DNA of 37,444 nt from Ectocarpus siliculosus (taxonomy: Eukaryota; Sar; Phaeophyceae; Ectocarpales; Ectocarpaceae): the NCBI GenBank assembly GCA_000310025.1, contig FN649729.1, positions 2,505,802-2,543,245 on the forward strand. The letters run 5' to 3'. Shown one piece after another: positions 23,724 through 34,290 of the stretch. A model generated the notes under the pieces. That model made no database searches, was not told the origin of the DNA, and was given only the letters and a program-made list of their open reading frames with translations. The translations under genes and the position numbers were made by a program. The number at the start of each line of letters is the position of its first letter. The stretch's first letter is position 1.

Positions 23724-23795
23724 CATATGCAGCGAAGAGGGCGTCAAAGGAATCGCTCGCTGGCTGAAGCCATCATGCACTCTTCGCTGCACATG
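23724..23795. repeat. Short inverted repeat (16-bp arms)
   Basis: CATATGCAGCGAAGAG (23724-23739) and CTCTTCGCTGCACATG (23780-23795) pair at 15 of 16 positions across a 40-nt loop. It could form a stable stem in RNA or be a very small foldback element. No flanking coding region is recognised. Confidence 0.65.
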
Positions 23796-25343
23796 ATATA
23801 CATATCGAACAACAGCCGTATACAGACAGAAGATTGTATCCTGTGCTGGTGTGTGTGCAACAATAACATGGACGGTACTTCCGGCAGTGTGCGCCTTGGG
23901 GCCCACAAACTAGTCTAAATATTGTCATCGCCAATGTTAATCGGTGTCTGTTTGTTCATCGTACTACTGCTGTATCCACACAGAGTCTAGGGATGGGAGC
24001 ACCCTGTGCCGCTCTGTGACATGGAACGCACCATAAGGATAGTCCTCGCCAACATAACCTGTAAGCGTGCAACGTGACCGCTACATCATGTGAGATCGGC
24101 CTTGTTTTCTTTGTTTGGAACGCGCACGAAGCTGAGATTCCCTCGTGGCAAACCCACGCTCACAAGTGATAATCCAAACGGGCGGCCACGCACCAGGAAC
24201 TAACCTGCCTGGATGAACTTTCGCAGAATGCCCTTAGGCACGCGATATGTAACCTTGTTATATGTAGTATCACACACGGAAAAATACATGCACGAATCTG
24301 GCATGCATGTGTCGATTGTCGGGTACCTCGATTTCTACAGTCTGCAGGAGTTTGGATCGCCTCGAGCGAACCAATGTCCCCAACAGGATGCCGTACGCAT
24401 GCTAAAATACTGCGCGGTGTTTGGCGATGACTGAGGCACCGAGACGTTCAGCACGAGGACCACATTCACCCCCGCCGGGCGAAACCAAAAATTCGCCGAA
24501 GAGGAGGTGACGATATTCTTGTTCATCAAGTCAGCGTCCATCCACGCTCAGTTCACCCTCATTCGAAAACTCATTCCGCTTGTTTCCCCTTCCGACACGT
24601 AACACGCAATCAATCCAAACGATCCCGACCATGGAGATACATGTTGTCACCCCATCGATTCCTTGGCAACCAACCGTGGCTTGTCATTTGGAAAAAACAA
24701 CCCGACGAGCACCCATTTTCTGCGTTCGCCCTCACAAACCTTCACGCAACTTCTGGTGGCGCAAAAACGTGACATTCACGACAAAGAACCCTCCACTACC
24801 ACAAGGATATGAGACGGGACATTGAGTAGTTGCCGTTTTCCCTCTCAAAAAGGCGTAACCCTGGGTCGCCACCAAGGTTCTCCGGGCTTTTGTTTGTAGT
24901 CCTTCGAGAGGACTTGGAGACAAACATCGGCCGCACTCGACGAACGCCTATGAGACCTACCTACCGAGACGAAAATTTATCAATAGTTAACCTTTGGTGG
25001 AGGCTATGTTGGACGCCCTACATAAACTCTTGCGTCCCCGACCGTTAAAAATGCTGCGTACTGTTCAAAACCATGCGAATTTCTTTTATCAAAAGCGTGA
25101 GAATACAGCGTCACATGCCGCCCCACGAAATTCTTCGACGAAGCACACCAGACCTTATGGATCTCAATCACTACCGTCGGGTCCCGACAACAATAGCTGC
25201 TCGTGCTCCCCCCCCGAGTGATCATTGCGCAACAGGACCAACTAGTCTACATAGCGAAACTTATACACATGTTGACTCATTGCGTGCTTGTGTTGGATTT
25301 CCGCAGGAGGCGAACGCCCAGTAGATGTTCCCTCTGTCTACGC

Positions 25344-25357
25344 ATATATATATATAT
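25344..25357. repeat. (AT)n microsatellite
   Basis: Seven uninterrupted AT units in non-coding sequence. Confidence 0.9.
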
Positions 25358-25646
25358 CTACATGATGGTATATACATTCAGTTCTGCCTAGCCCCACGGA
25401 AGATAAGCACCGACGAGCGACCTCGATCCTTGGTACCTCTTCACCGAAGGGCATTGTAACATAGCTGCCTAGTCACTCCTCAAACAATACATACAACAAG
25501 GTCGTGTGTCGCGTTCCGTAGTGATCAAACCTGATGATGCGTTACCACTAGGAGAATAAGACCAGCCAACGTTCCAAAAATAAAATTTAAATGCGTTTCA
25601 CCAACACGATTCACCACCAGAAAAACAGGCACACGAATGACGACAA

Positions 25647-25663
25647 CACAGCAGCAGCAGCAG
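25647..25663. repeat. (CAG)5 tract past the stop codon
   Basis: Short CAG repeat about 12 bp beyond the stop codon of the membrane protein gene, so in its 3' UTR. Confidence 0.85.
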
Positions 25664-25674
25664 CCCCGAGACGC

Positions 25675-27779
25675 CTAAACACCCGGCTCTTGCTCTCGAA
25701 TGATCATCCCATCCTGCGACGTGCTGTGGTAATGGCGTATCAGCAGCTGGCTGGAGACCCAGCCCAAGAGGGCGACCACGGACCCGGGCACCACCAGCAT
25801 CCACGCCTCCGTGGAGGACGCCCCAACCGTGGAGAAGAAGGTGATGCCCATGATGACCATGAAGGCGCCGAGACCGAACACGGCTGCCGGGATGAGGCCG
25901 CACAGGGCGTCGGAGACCCCTTCCAGCGCGCGCCAGCAGCCGTTCCGCGCCGCCGCGGGGGAGGTGACGGTGGCGTTGGGCCCGAACTTCCGGACCAGGT
26001 TCCCCCGGTACACGGCCAGCATCGTGGTCATGACCAGGGAGTACAGCCCAAACCACGCGCTGACGATCGACACGGTCCCGCCCCCCATCACCGCGAAGAA
26101 GATCGAGCTGGCCTCGGTCAGGCCCCCGGCGATCAGCTGGACGAGGATTATCGTCAGGTAGCCGTTGAACTGCGAGTTGACCTGGTACCGGAAGCACCGC
26201 CTCTGCACCGACAGGAAGGGGGCGTGGCAGAAGACGAGCGTGTGCCACGCCACGAGCTCCATCGTGTTGTCCCAGGTGGTCTCCTTGTGCCCCACCCGGT
26301 TGATGAGGAAGTTGGTGATGGACTTTCCGTCGGAGAAGACGTACCTGAGATGTTCCGTTTCGTTCCAAAGAGAAGCGGTTTTCCAGAGTTTGTGGTTGGT
26401 GTAAAGTGGGGTTGCTGTATATTGAACTCTGTGTTAACCCGATTTATGAAGATACAACAGCGCGAGATGCTCGGCAAAAAACGACCTTTCTTTTCACGTT
26501 CGGTCGCCAAACAAAATCGTTGCTGAATGCACCCGAAACGTTGCGAGATCGTCACGCCCGCCTGGCTAAGAGCGAGATGGCCATCGTCCGTCATCCACAA
26601 AAACAAAGTGCCGAACCACTTCACTCGGTCCACCAATACATCGAAAAAGTCGACTTAAACGTCTCGCGTTCCGAATACATACCACTACCCCAATGTGCTG
26701 TTGTTCGAGCAGAATCACGGGGGGGCAGGCGTCACATGGAATGCGGATGAAGGAGGCAAGAAGTGGATACGTCTGTGTCACGTCGCCACGGCGAAATGGT
26801 TCGTTCGTGTTGTTCGCGGGGTTCTCTGCGACTCCCGCAGGAAAAGCGAAAGGCAGCAAAGGCCGGACACCACAGTCATCAAACACATTTTCCTGCTTTC
26901 CTCTTGAGCTACACTATCATCGCTGTAGTTGTGTTTTTTTGGGGTGGAGGTATAGCCTTGCTCATATTTCAACATCCCCGGTATGTGTGACACCTCTTGT
27001 ACAAGCGACCGAAGGAAAGCAACGGCGCAGTCGCCGATTTTCATTTTACATTGGTGAACAGCAACCACCGCTGAAAAGGGTTTCGAACAATACGCACAAG
27101 AGGTTGGTGGCGATCATACTCGCCTTGCCAGGCCCGGAACGTTCTTTACCACGTTCCTCACGCTGATTGGCGGTGTTCGCCGTTGTTCCGTGGGGGTGAT
27201 CACGGCTCGGGCTTTGCCCACGACGGCGACCACCAGCCCCGCCAGCAGCCCCAGCAGTATCGCGACGTCCGGGATGGCATCGACTACGGTTCCCACCATC
27301 AGCAGCGCCCGCATCACCTGAGACGGGGTAACAACCGAAGTGCCGAAGTGAGGGGCGAGGACGATATGCGGCGCAAGCTTCTCACAGCGAGCTGGCGCGA
27401 GCGGTGAGGAAGACATGAGGGCGAGATAAGCCATCGCAGGTTGCAGATGATGTGTCAGCTTGGAAGGTCGCAGATGCTCGGAGAATCCATGATTCGGGGA
27501 GTGCCTCCGAGGCTTGTTGTTTCCATCCTAGCGGACACAAAAAGCAATCTTGCCTCCCTCCAAGGGATGAAAAAGTGAACAACCGCAACGTACGGTGCAG
27601 AAGACTAGTTCGTAGTTCAGGAGACTGCTTCCCATATAGAAAACAAAATCCCCGCCATTCTTGCGGGGCAGACATGGGGTTTTAGAAACTAAGAGAACTC
27701 TCCGGCAGAACGGTTAGAACCTCATGGAATCTCAGACGGGGTTGGGCTTGCTCGAAGACGTCGTTACCGTTTGCTCAGA

Positions 27780-27810
<31 letters not shown>

Positions 27811-28326
27811 ATTCTCTCACTCGCTCTTGGCCAGCGCCGCGTTGTAGAAGAAACACCTGTGTCTAGCGTGAGTGTGTGACGTGTACTGGAGCACGTCTCT
27901 CTCCATCGCAGAGATTTGCGTCAACGCTCACCTTTTCAAAACTGGTACTTCAAGAACACCTATTTGCCATTTCCCTCCTGACGCACGCACGGGTGCAGAA
28001 GGGAGTGTCGTATGTCACATCCAACCAACACCTTCTACGGAGGGAGCAAAATCCCCAATGCAGTCGGTTCGGCTATACAGAAATGTCGCGAGCACGCATC
28101 GTACGCACACTCAAGGGGCATCGAAATACCCCAACGAGAAGAACCACAACAAGACACGCTCGTACGGCGTCGGCCGTACCGTGTAGGTTTCCGCCGAGCA
28201 GCTGTAGTCCTCTGGCTTTTCCCGGGGCAAGGTCGACCAGAGCCAGACGTCACTCACGAGGTCTCCGAAGGGCAGGAACTCGCCGGTAAACCACTCCGCG
28301 AAGGGCTCTGTCGCGGCGCTCTCCAT
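25675..28326 (-). CDS. Polytopic membrane protein, family not recognised, at least three exons
   Basis: Exons on the minus strand: 28326-28180 (49 codons, starts MESAATEPFAEWFTGEF, ends YSCSAETYT at donor GTACGG), 27317-27162 (52 codons, acceptor TCTCAG, donor GTGAGG) and 26344-25675 (acceptor TCTCAG, ends REQEPGV then TAG). The first two join in phase 0. The third begins with one base before a codon, so a short exon between 26345 and 27161 is missing from this model or an alternative site is used. Hydrophobic segments: VGTVVDAIPDVAILLGLLAG in exon 2; in exon 3 YLTIILVQLIAGG, VSAWFGLYSLVMTTMLAV, LIPAAVFGLGAFMVIMGITF and AWMLVVPGSVVALLGW. A Trp/Asp/Asn motif (TTWDNTMELVAWH) precedes these. It is probably a multi-pass membrane protein with an intracellular or luminal Asn/His-rich tail. 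No function is assigned. Confidence 0.65.
27781..27820. repeat. (CT)n microsatellite
   Basis: About 40 bp of CT dinucleotides with a few interruptions, in intron 1 of the minus-strand membrane protein gene (GA-rich on its transcript). Confidence 0.9.
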
Positions 28327-29159
28327 GATGGCGCAACTGCTACCTCACCAAAAGTGTTAGAGCGGCCACCTGTCGCTACAGACGTCGCCCAAACACCAAA
28401 AGCAGGCGTGTGGGTGTGCGGGTGTGGGTGTCTTGGAAGCGCACTCCAAGGTAGGTTTTACGGGGGACATTGGCTCTTGTCCGTAAAGCGATCGAACCAA
28501 CCTTGAATACGTGATAAAATGACCCGCGCGGGGTGTGCGCGCGCTCAATATACTAAGTGCGCATGTGCCGCAAATATATGAGTCTATGCACACCCTTAGG
28601 AGACACCCAACGTGGTGACTAGGACATGACCAGCAGTTGCGTCTGGTACAGAGCGGACTATCCTCCAATGACATAAATAGTGTAATTTTCGTTATTTGAA
28701 GGTTGCCGTCTCACGGAGGGTTCGTGGGGGTTCGGCGACGTCGTCACTGGTGTGCACCAGACTATCTGACTCTGCATTGGGCGCGCCCGAAGTCCACGGA
28801 CGGTCGCTCGATAGGCAAACAGCTGCGGACGACGCCCACGGAAGTCCGCGGAAGCTTCCGTGCGACACGTCCGTGGGTGCTGACGGAAAAGTCTGCCGTG
28901 GATATCAGCGGGACGCCCCAGAAGGCTTGCGTGTGTGCGGGGGTCAGTTAGCCTGGTCGACCGGAAAAAACTCAGATTAGCGGCATGTCGAAATTTCCGC
29001 GGCTGGCTTTGTTGAGGGTGCGGAAAGAGGATATGCATACGTGTACATTGTTGTGATTAATTAACGTGACGAGCATGGTCGGCGCTGCCTTCCTGAATCT
29101 AATAAATTGTTTTCGGGTACCGCTGGGTGGGCTACTGCAGTAGACGGCGGGCATCCTCG
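28327..29159. other. Upstream flank of the membrane protein gene
   Basis: No gene recognised. The promoter of the gene starting at 28326 should lie here. The stretch 28680-28960 is rich in GTCCGCGGA-like and GTCCACGGA-like near-palindromes (for example at about 28793, 28843 and 28867), which resemble the CCATGGAA motifs further on. Confidence 0.4.
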
Positions 29160-29720
29160 TGAGCGATAACCATGAAAGTTCTCAAGGACCTTCCACGAAA
29201 GTGTGTCGCGATGATTCTTCCTACATGGACGCTGGACTCGGGTGATTCCTTCCATGGAAGCTAGTGGGATCCAGCATCCATGACAATCCCTATGAGTATG
29301 ATTTGCATGCAACGAACATTACATGCCATGCATGGAAGTCGTCCGCGTTTCTCAGCTTCCATGGACATCGCTAATGTCGACTTCCATGGGATCTGAACTA
29401 GGGTGATACAGCATAGTTCCATAGAAGTCGAACTTCTACGTCCATGGAAGCTACCGAAGGTGGACGATTTCCGTGGAACTCACAGTACTGGATTTGACTT
29501 CCATGGAAGCTCACCGAGCGACTGCCATGAAAGCTAGTTGAAACTTCCACTACAATAACTTCTATCGAACGTTAATCTTCGATGGACTTCGCTCGTGAAC
29601 CGCCCTAACTGCACTCCCAAGAAGTTCCCTAAACGCCCATGGAAATCGCTTAGACTACTTGACGAGTGTTCATGGAAGTCAAATGAACCAGTCAGCGTGC
29701 GTGCATGAAGATGCATGGGC
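29160..29720. repeat. Block 1 of dispersed CCATGGAA palindromes
   Basis: Within about 560 bp the motif TTCCATGGAAGT or close variants (CCATGAAAG, CCATAGAAG, CCGTGGAA) occurs about 15-20 times at irregular spacing of 15-60 bp. It is not a strict tandem repeat. Both strands contain the motif because its core is palindromic. No coding frame is supported. Confidence 0.75.
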
Positions 29721-29829
29721 GCAGGAAAATCAATCTACTGCTACGTTTGGCGATGATGCTGTTGGTTTCTGGGAAGAGGACCCCAAGACTCGACATTTCC
29801 CAATTTTTTAAGAGAAGATAAATAGAGCG

Positions 29830-30470
29830 AAAGTACAGTCAGGAAGACGGCAACCGACGGGTGACGAGGAACTAAACGGTGCACATGGTGGCGATTTGTC
29901 GCACAGTTCTGGCGTACGCAGCACGCTTGCACATCGATCGGCGCACCGCATGCGCCTGTGTCGTATCATGACTTTTTGGCACTTGGTCTCGTCGGCAACT
30001 CACCCAGTCCGCTCACACTACATTGAGCTACGAAACTGCCACTTCAATGAATATGATGCCGGTGGTTGCTGCAAACCGGAGGCCGAGATTCGACTTTCCC
30101 CCCCCGAAAATGTCGGGAAGAAGACGAAGAGAGCAAAGGGGCGACAAGACCGGCAGGAAGACGACGAACCGTGAAGAGGAGAGAAACAACGCGCATGGTC
30201 GCATATGGCCGCATAAGTATGTCTGGCGTGTGTCCACCAACACCCGCATTTACTACTGTCTGTATGCCACCACTCACTGCCATCAAGTTGAGGATGCCGT
30301 CGGATGCTGCCACGCGGACGCCGGGATTCGAATTTTTCGAAAGTGCTCGAGAAGAAGACATGAAGAGAACTCAACACAGACAAAAGACGGGGAGACGGAT
30401 GACAGGGAAAGTGGCACAGAGAGAAAAAGCGCGCATGGTCGCACATGCCGCATGCTTGTGGCGTAGCTGC
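29830..30470. repeat. Three diverged copies of a 240-310 bp repeat
   Basis: Landmarks recur in the same order. GCRCATGGTSGC occurs at about 29880, 30191 and 30431, followed by a TCTGGCG/TGTGGCG block. GATGCCGGTGGTTGCTGC near 30056 corresponds to GATGCCGTCGGATGCTGC near 30294, each followed by GATTCGA and GAAGAAGAC. Spacing is about 311 then 240 bp. The minus strand translates similarly in the copies, but with stops and no start, so I do not call a gene. Confidence 0.65.
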
Positions 30471-30584
30471 TGGGCGCGGAAGAAGTCAATGAAACTTGGC
30501 AAGGGGCCATGATACGCGATGCTCTACCGAGGCATACTCCAGATGTCACCGTCATCTACACCATAGTAATTTTTGGTGTGGAAT

Positions 30585-31330
30585 GTTTCATGGATGTCCA
30601 CAGAATTCCATGAAACATTCCATGGAAGATCATCAGAGTCCATGGCATTCCACGGAATGACCATGTAAGTTCATGGAAGTCCGTCGAAAAAATGAGAAGG
30701 CCATGGAAGTCCATGAAAGATTTCATGATGGAAGTATACCACACATTTCATGGGCGTCCAATCAATATTCCAATGGAGCCAAATTGGCGGACGCATGGTG
30801 TTGGACAAACCAAGGTCTCCTCCTGGCACGTCGTCTTCAAAACACTTCGTGGGCATCCTTGAATGTTTATCAAAGTATATAAAACAGTATTCTTAAAAGA
30901 ATTCCATGGGATTCCATGGCGTTCCATACAATCTGTGAAATGTGTCATAGGCGTTCATTAAAGATTCCGTGGAACTCCACGAGCGCGTTTATGAAACATT
31001 TCGTGGATGGCGATTGCCAACGTTCCATTACACATTACGTGCATGAATGCGTGTCACGAATGTCCATGAAATGTTTCACGACACGTTGTGAAATATTTTC
31101 TTGCAAAGTTTCATGACAAAAATGTCATGGACATGGATGGAGAAACTATTCAAGAACGTTCGTGAAAAATGCCATGAACGTCCATGGAATTCAAGGACTT
31201 CCATCGACCTTCCATTTCATTCCATCGAAGTTTCATGGGACTTCCATGGAAGTCCATAGACGGTCATGGAAGGCCATGCAACTCCCGTGGAATGTTTCAT
31301 GGCATTCCGAGGACTCGTTCCATGGAAAAG
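30585..31330. repeat. Block 2 of dispersed CCATGGAA palindromes
   Basis: The same motif family as block 1 (ATTCCATGG, TTCATGGAAGTCCATGG, CATGAAACAT) occurs over 30 times in about 745 bp, spaced about 10-40 bp. The two blocks flank the three-copy repeat at 29830-30470. Many neighbouring motifs could pair with each other, so long hairpins are possible. Confidence 0.75.
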
Positions 31331-32463
31331 GTACGAAAATGTACATGCCCCAGATATCGCGAGACGTGCGCAATAGGTGGACACCGGATTTTGAGACCCG
31401 GTCGGGCAAGGGTGGAGGTATCGGATGAACTCGCACTACAAGATAAATTTTCCGCAGCATGCCTTCTGCTCTTCTTGCAGTTGGATGGCGGGGTCTCTCT
31501 CTCTCGTGTCCAATAACGTTCGTTCTGTTCTCGGTTAGTCTACGCCAAGGGGGAGAGGTTGAGAGATGGAATCTATCCTTGGTGTGGTCTCCACAGGTAG
31601 ACTAGATGAGTTACTTGTACTTGTTTTTGGTGTATTCCGCGCTTAATTCTTCGTGAGTGCTGTGACGCTATCTAGAGTTCAACCATTATTGCACTCAATG
31701 GGCTAGATATGTTAGTGCAGTACTGCAACCGACACGGACGCCCTCGTGTTTACAGGCAAACGTAAAATGTGATTGCGATATGCGACGGACCCGACTATCA
31801 TAGAGCAGTAGCATAGCAGGTGGTGTTGGGACTCGCTTTGTTTGATTATTCAGACAGCTCTTTGCTTGTCGATCGGTGGAAGAGTGGCAGAGGGGGGGGA
31901 GCTCTCTCTCCCTTCTCTTGACTCTCTCAATCATCCCTCAGCTGATACACCCCGTTCTACAGCAAAAACCGTTCTGTTGACGACGCCAACACGATCCTCC
32001 GGGCTCTTGCCCGAGTGTCGCCCTATAGATGGTACCTGTCTACTTCTATCTCATACAGCAGCAACACCGTTGCACGTGGACTGATAACACGAGTAGACAC
32101 GTAGCCCACATCTAGCCTACTTGTTATTGCGGCAGTCCCCCCATTTTTCGTGGTGAGACGTACACTACTTTTTTCAGTGTATTTGGAGTACTACCCTTTT
32201 CAGTTTTCTTTTTCGTACAACTACAACCAACCATTCAGGGTCACACAGGAGGGCGTAAACACATGGCTTTTTTCTTCAAGATATTTACTTTATTTTCGTG
32301 CCCCACCTTCCGCCTGCGGTGCATGCTGATTTCTTTCTTTATCTCGAGGAAGGTTCGCACGTCTCTTTCCCTCGTCAACGGTGCTAAATAACGTCAAAAT
32401 GTTGTGCTCACTAGAGCTTTTCGGCTTTTTTTTCACGTTCAACCGCAAACTTGTACATTTTTC
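31331..32463. other. No gene recognised
   Basis: Only short overlapping open frames are present. Nothing with splice sites, domains or repeat structure was identified. Confidence 0.5.
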
Positions 32464-32532
32464 ACCCATGAGGATTTGAACTCACGACTCCGCGAGTAGA
32501 GGTCTTGAGGTCAACCACTGGACCACCGGGAC
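32464..32532 (-). other. tRNA-like sequence (tRNA pseudogene or SINE head)
   Basis: The minus strand carries a good A-box TGGTCCAGTGG and, 30-odd bases later, a B-box-like GAGTTCAAATCCTC in tRNA spacing. The T stem (GTGAG/CTCAT) is imperfect, the anticodon stem has a mismatch, the anticodon loop lacks T33, and the acceptor stem does not close. It therefore resembles a tRNA but is not a functional one. It could be the Pol III promoter of a SINE extending along the minus strand. Confidence 0.55.
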
Positions 32533-32763
32533 GACCGATGTTACATACAATTAATCTTATTAGGAGGTTTTGCTGTTCGAGCGGCGATGTAGCATAATAA
32601 TAATAGTGTTGCCTCCCTCCAGTGGGATCTTTAGTCTTACATGTAGTGATTGCAAAATGAGGTGGCTCCATGATCAAATGATGGTTCTCGCTGCATGTAC
32701 ATATAGCCTCCTAGCATATGTAAAGCCGGCCCCGGCGGCATGACTCCACCCGTGGCCATTGTG

Positions 32764-32872
32764 CCCTGCCCTGTGGCCACCCTGCAGGCTTTCAACCCTG
32801 TGGACACCCTGTGGGCACCCTGCAGGGTTCAGATTTCCCTACAGGGTTCCTGTGGGCACCCTGCAGGGACAT
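32764..32872. repeat. Degenerate CCCTGTGGGCACCCTGCAGG repeats
   Basis: Four to six partial copies of a unit containing CACCCTGCAGGG and CCCTGTGG, directly upstream of the 51/52-bp minisatellite. It may be an older part of the same repeat field. Confidence 0.6.
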
Positions 32873-32890
32873 CGACCTTGGTGAGGTAGG

Positions 32891-33300
32891 ACCTCCACAG
32901 GCTTTGGGGGAAAAACCTTGGTGAGGTCCCTCCGAGACGGACCTCCACAGGCTTTGGGGATGAAAACCTTGGTGAGGTCTCTCCGAGACGGACCTCCACA
33001 GGCTTTGGGGGTAAGGAACCTTGGTGAGGTCCCTCCGAGACGGACCTCCACAGGCTTTGGGGGTGAAAACCTTGGTGAGGTCTCTCCGAGACGGACCTCC
33101 ACAGGCTTTGGGGGTGAAAACCTTGGTGAGGTCTCTCCGAGACGGACCTCCACAGGCTTTGGGGGTAAGGAACCTTGGTGAGGTCCCTCCGAGACGGACC
33201 TCCACAGGCTTTGGGGGTGAAAACCTTGGTGAGGTCTCTCCGAGACGGACCTCCACAGGCTTTGGGGGTAAGGAACCTTGGTGAGGTCCCTCCGAGACGG
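32891..33300. repeat. 51/52-bp minisatellite, eight units
   Basis: Units start at 32891, 32941, 32992, 33044, 33095, 33146, 33198 and 33249 (ACCTCCACAGGCTTTGGGGG ... CTCCGAGACGG). Lengths are 50, 51, 52, 51, 51, 52, 51 and 52. Two alternating types differ by GTGAAAACC with TCTCTCC versus GTAAGGAACC with CCCTCC. The minus strand is open for about 200 codons, giving a 17-residue unit that changes frame at each 52-bp unit, so I read it as non-coding. Confidence 0.95.
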
Positions 33301-33739
33301 ACACAGGTGGCCGGTGGGGCACGTTATGGGAGGTTATGCCCGCGCATAACCTGCCCAGGTTGAATATACGCTGTATAACCTCTTCATGCTGAGTTACCAA
33401 CCGCCGGTTTTCTATCGGATTAGGAAATCAATTTTAACCTTGCCTTGTCGGGCTAGCAACCTCGATCCAAAACAAATGGGTGCAAGCTCGCCCGCAGCTG
33501 GGTGACAATCACCCCACCCAGCGACGCGAGCCTTCGCGTCGAGGCCAGGAACAATCCCACACAAGGATTACGAAGCACACACACAAGGAAGGAGTACACC
33601 ACACGAGGATGATTGATTGGGCCATAAACGAAAAAAAATATGGTACTCCCTCAGGTCCGAAACGTGAGCTCGATCGCGTAAGCCGGGGGATCCCGCACGC
33701 AGTAAAAAGTACGCCGGGGAGAGGGGCGAAATTATCTCG

Positions 33740-34290
33740 AAGGCGAATGACATGACATACATACGCGTAGTAAGGAGGAGGTCGAGGGTTCGATCCCCGC
33801 AAAACATACTTTTTTTCCCCAAAAAACCAACAAATTATACGCGAAATTTGAAATTTGAAATTTGAAATTTTCTCTCGAGGGCATAGGCATATGATAAGCG
33901 TAGTACGGAGGAGGTCAATACTTCGGTCCCCGGGAAACATTTTTTTTTCTTCGCAAAACCAAAAAAGTAAGCGCGAAATTTATCGCGAAGACGTATGACA
34001 AGCGTAGTTCTTGTAAGGAGGAGGTCGCGAGTTCGATTCCCGCAAAAAAACAAAAAGTTTTTTTTCCCCCCAAAACAACAAATTATGCGCGAAATTTCGA
34101 AATTTCCCGCGAAGGCGTAGGCATATGATTTGCGTAGTACGGGGGAGGTCGATACTTCGGTCCCCGCGAAAAAAAAAAGTTTCTTCCCAAAACCAAAAAA
34201 AGTAAGCGCAAAATTTATCGCGAAGGCGTATGATATGTGTAGTAAGGAGGAGGTCGGGAGTTCGATCCCCGCAAAACATGTTTGTTTTTT
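33740..34290 (+). repeat. Array of five alternating B-box-like (tRNA T-arm) units
   Basis: Five units of 105-133 bp share a GCGAAGGCGTA..ATG block, GTAGTA(A/C)GGAGGAGGTC, a T-arm-like core, then an A/T tract. Type A cores are GGTTCGATCCC (33787), AGTTCGATTCC (34030) and AGTTCGATCCC (34259). Type B cores are ACTTCGGTCCC (33920, 34154). Order is A-B-A-B-A, a dimer of about 235 bp. Type A matches the Pol III B-box; no A-box was found. Minus-strand frames here are typical translations of tRNA T-arms, not genes. Confidence 0.75.
33843..33870 (+). repeat. (GAAATTT)4
   Basis: Four perfect heptamer units inside the B-box array; single GAAATTT copies recur in the other units. Confidence 0.9.

Larger units (their letters stand above)
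21986..25674. other. Upstream flank of the Rolling-stone-like gene; no gene recognised
   Basis: The promoter of the minus-strand gene starting at 21985 should lie here, but no defined element is visible. A minus-strand stretch at about 22180-22290 (contains LNNTCCFNVWASLVFFEIPN) is protein-like and could be an isolated exon. A minus-strand frame at 24335-24541 and a plus-strand frame at 22803-23144 are open, but neither shows splice or family support. A perfect-looking hairpin is listed separately. Confidence 0.4.

Noticed and set aside
25591-26526. 311-codon plus-strand frame
   Set aside because: It is the antisense of the last exon of the membrane protein gene, with low-complexity Gly/Arg/Pro composition.
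28012-28506. CRISPR-like or operon-like structure anywhere in the window
   Set aside because: No spaced identical repeats of CRISPR type were found; the tandem repeats present have no unique spacers.
32792-33400. 202-codon minus-strand frame with a 17-residue repeat
   Set aside because: Alternate units of 51 and 52 bp change the peptide frame, so the open frame follows from the repeat composition.
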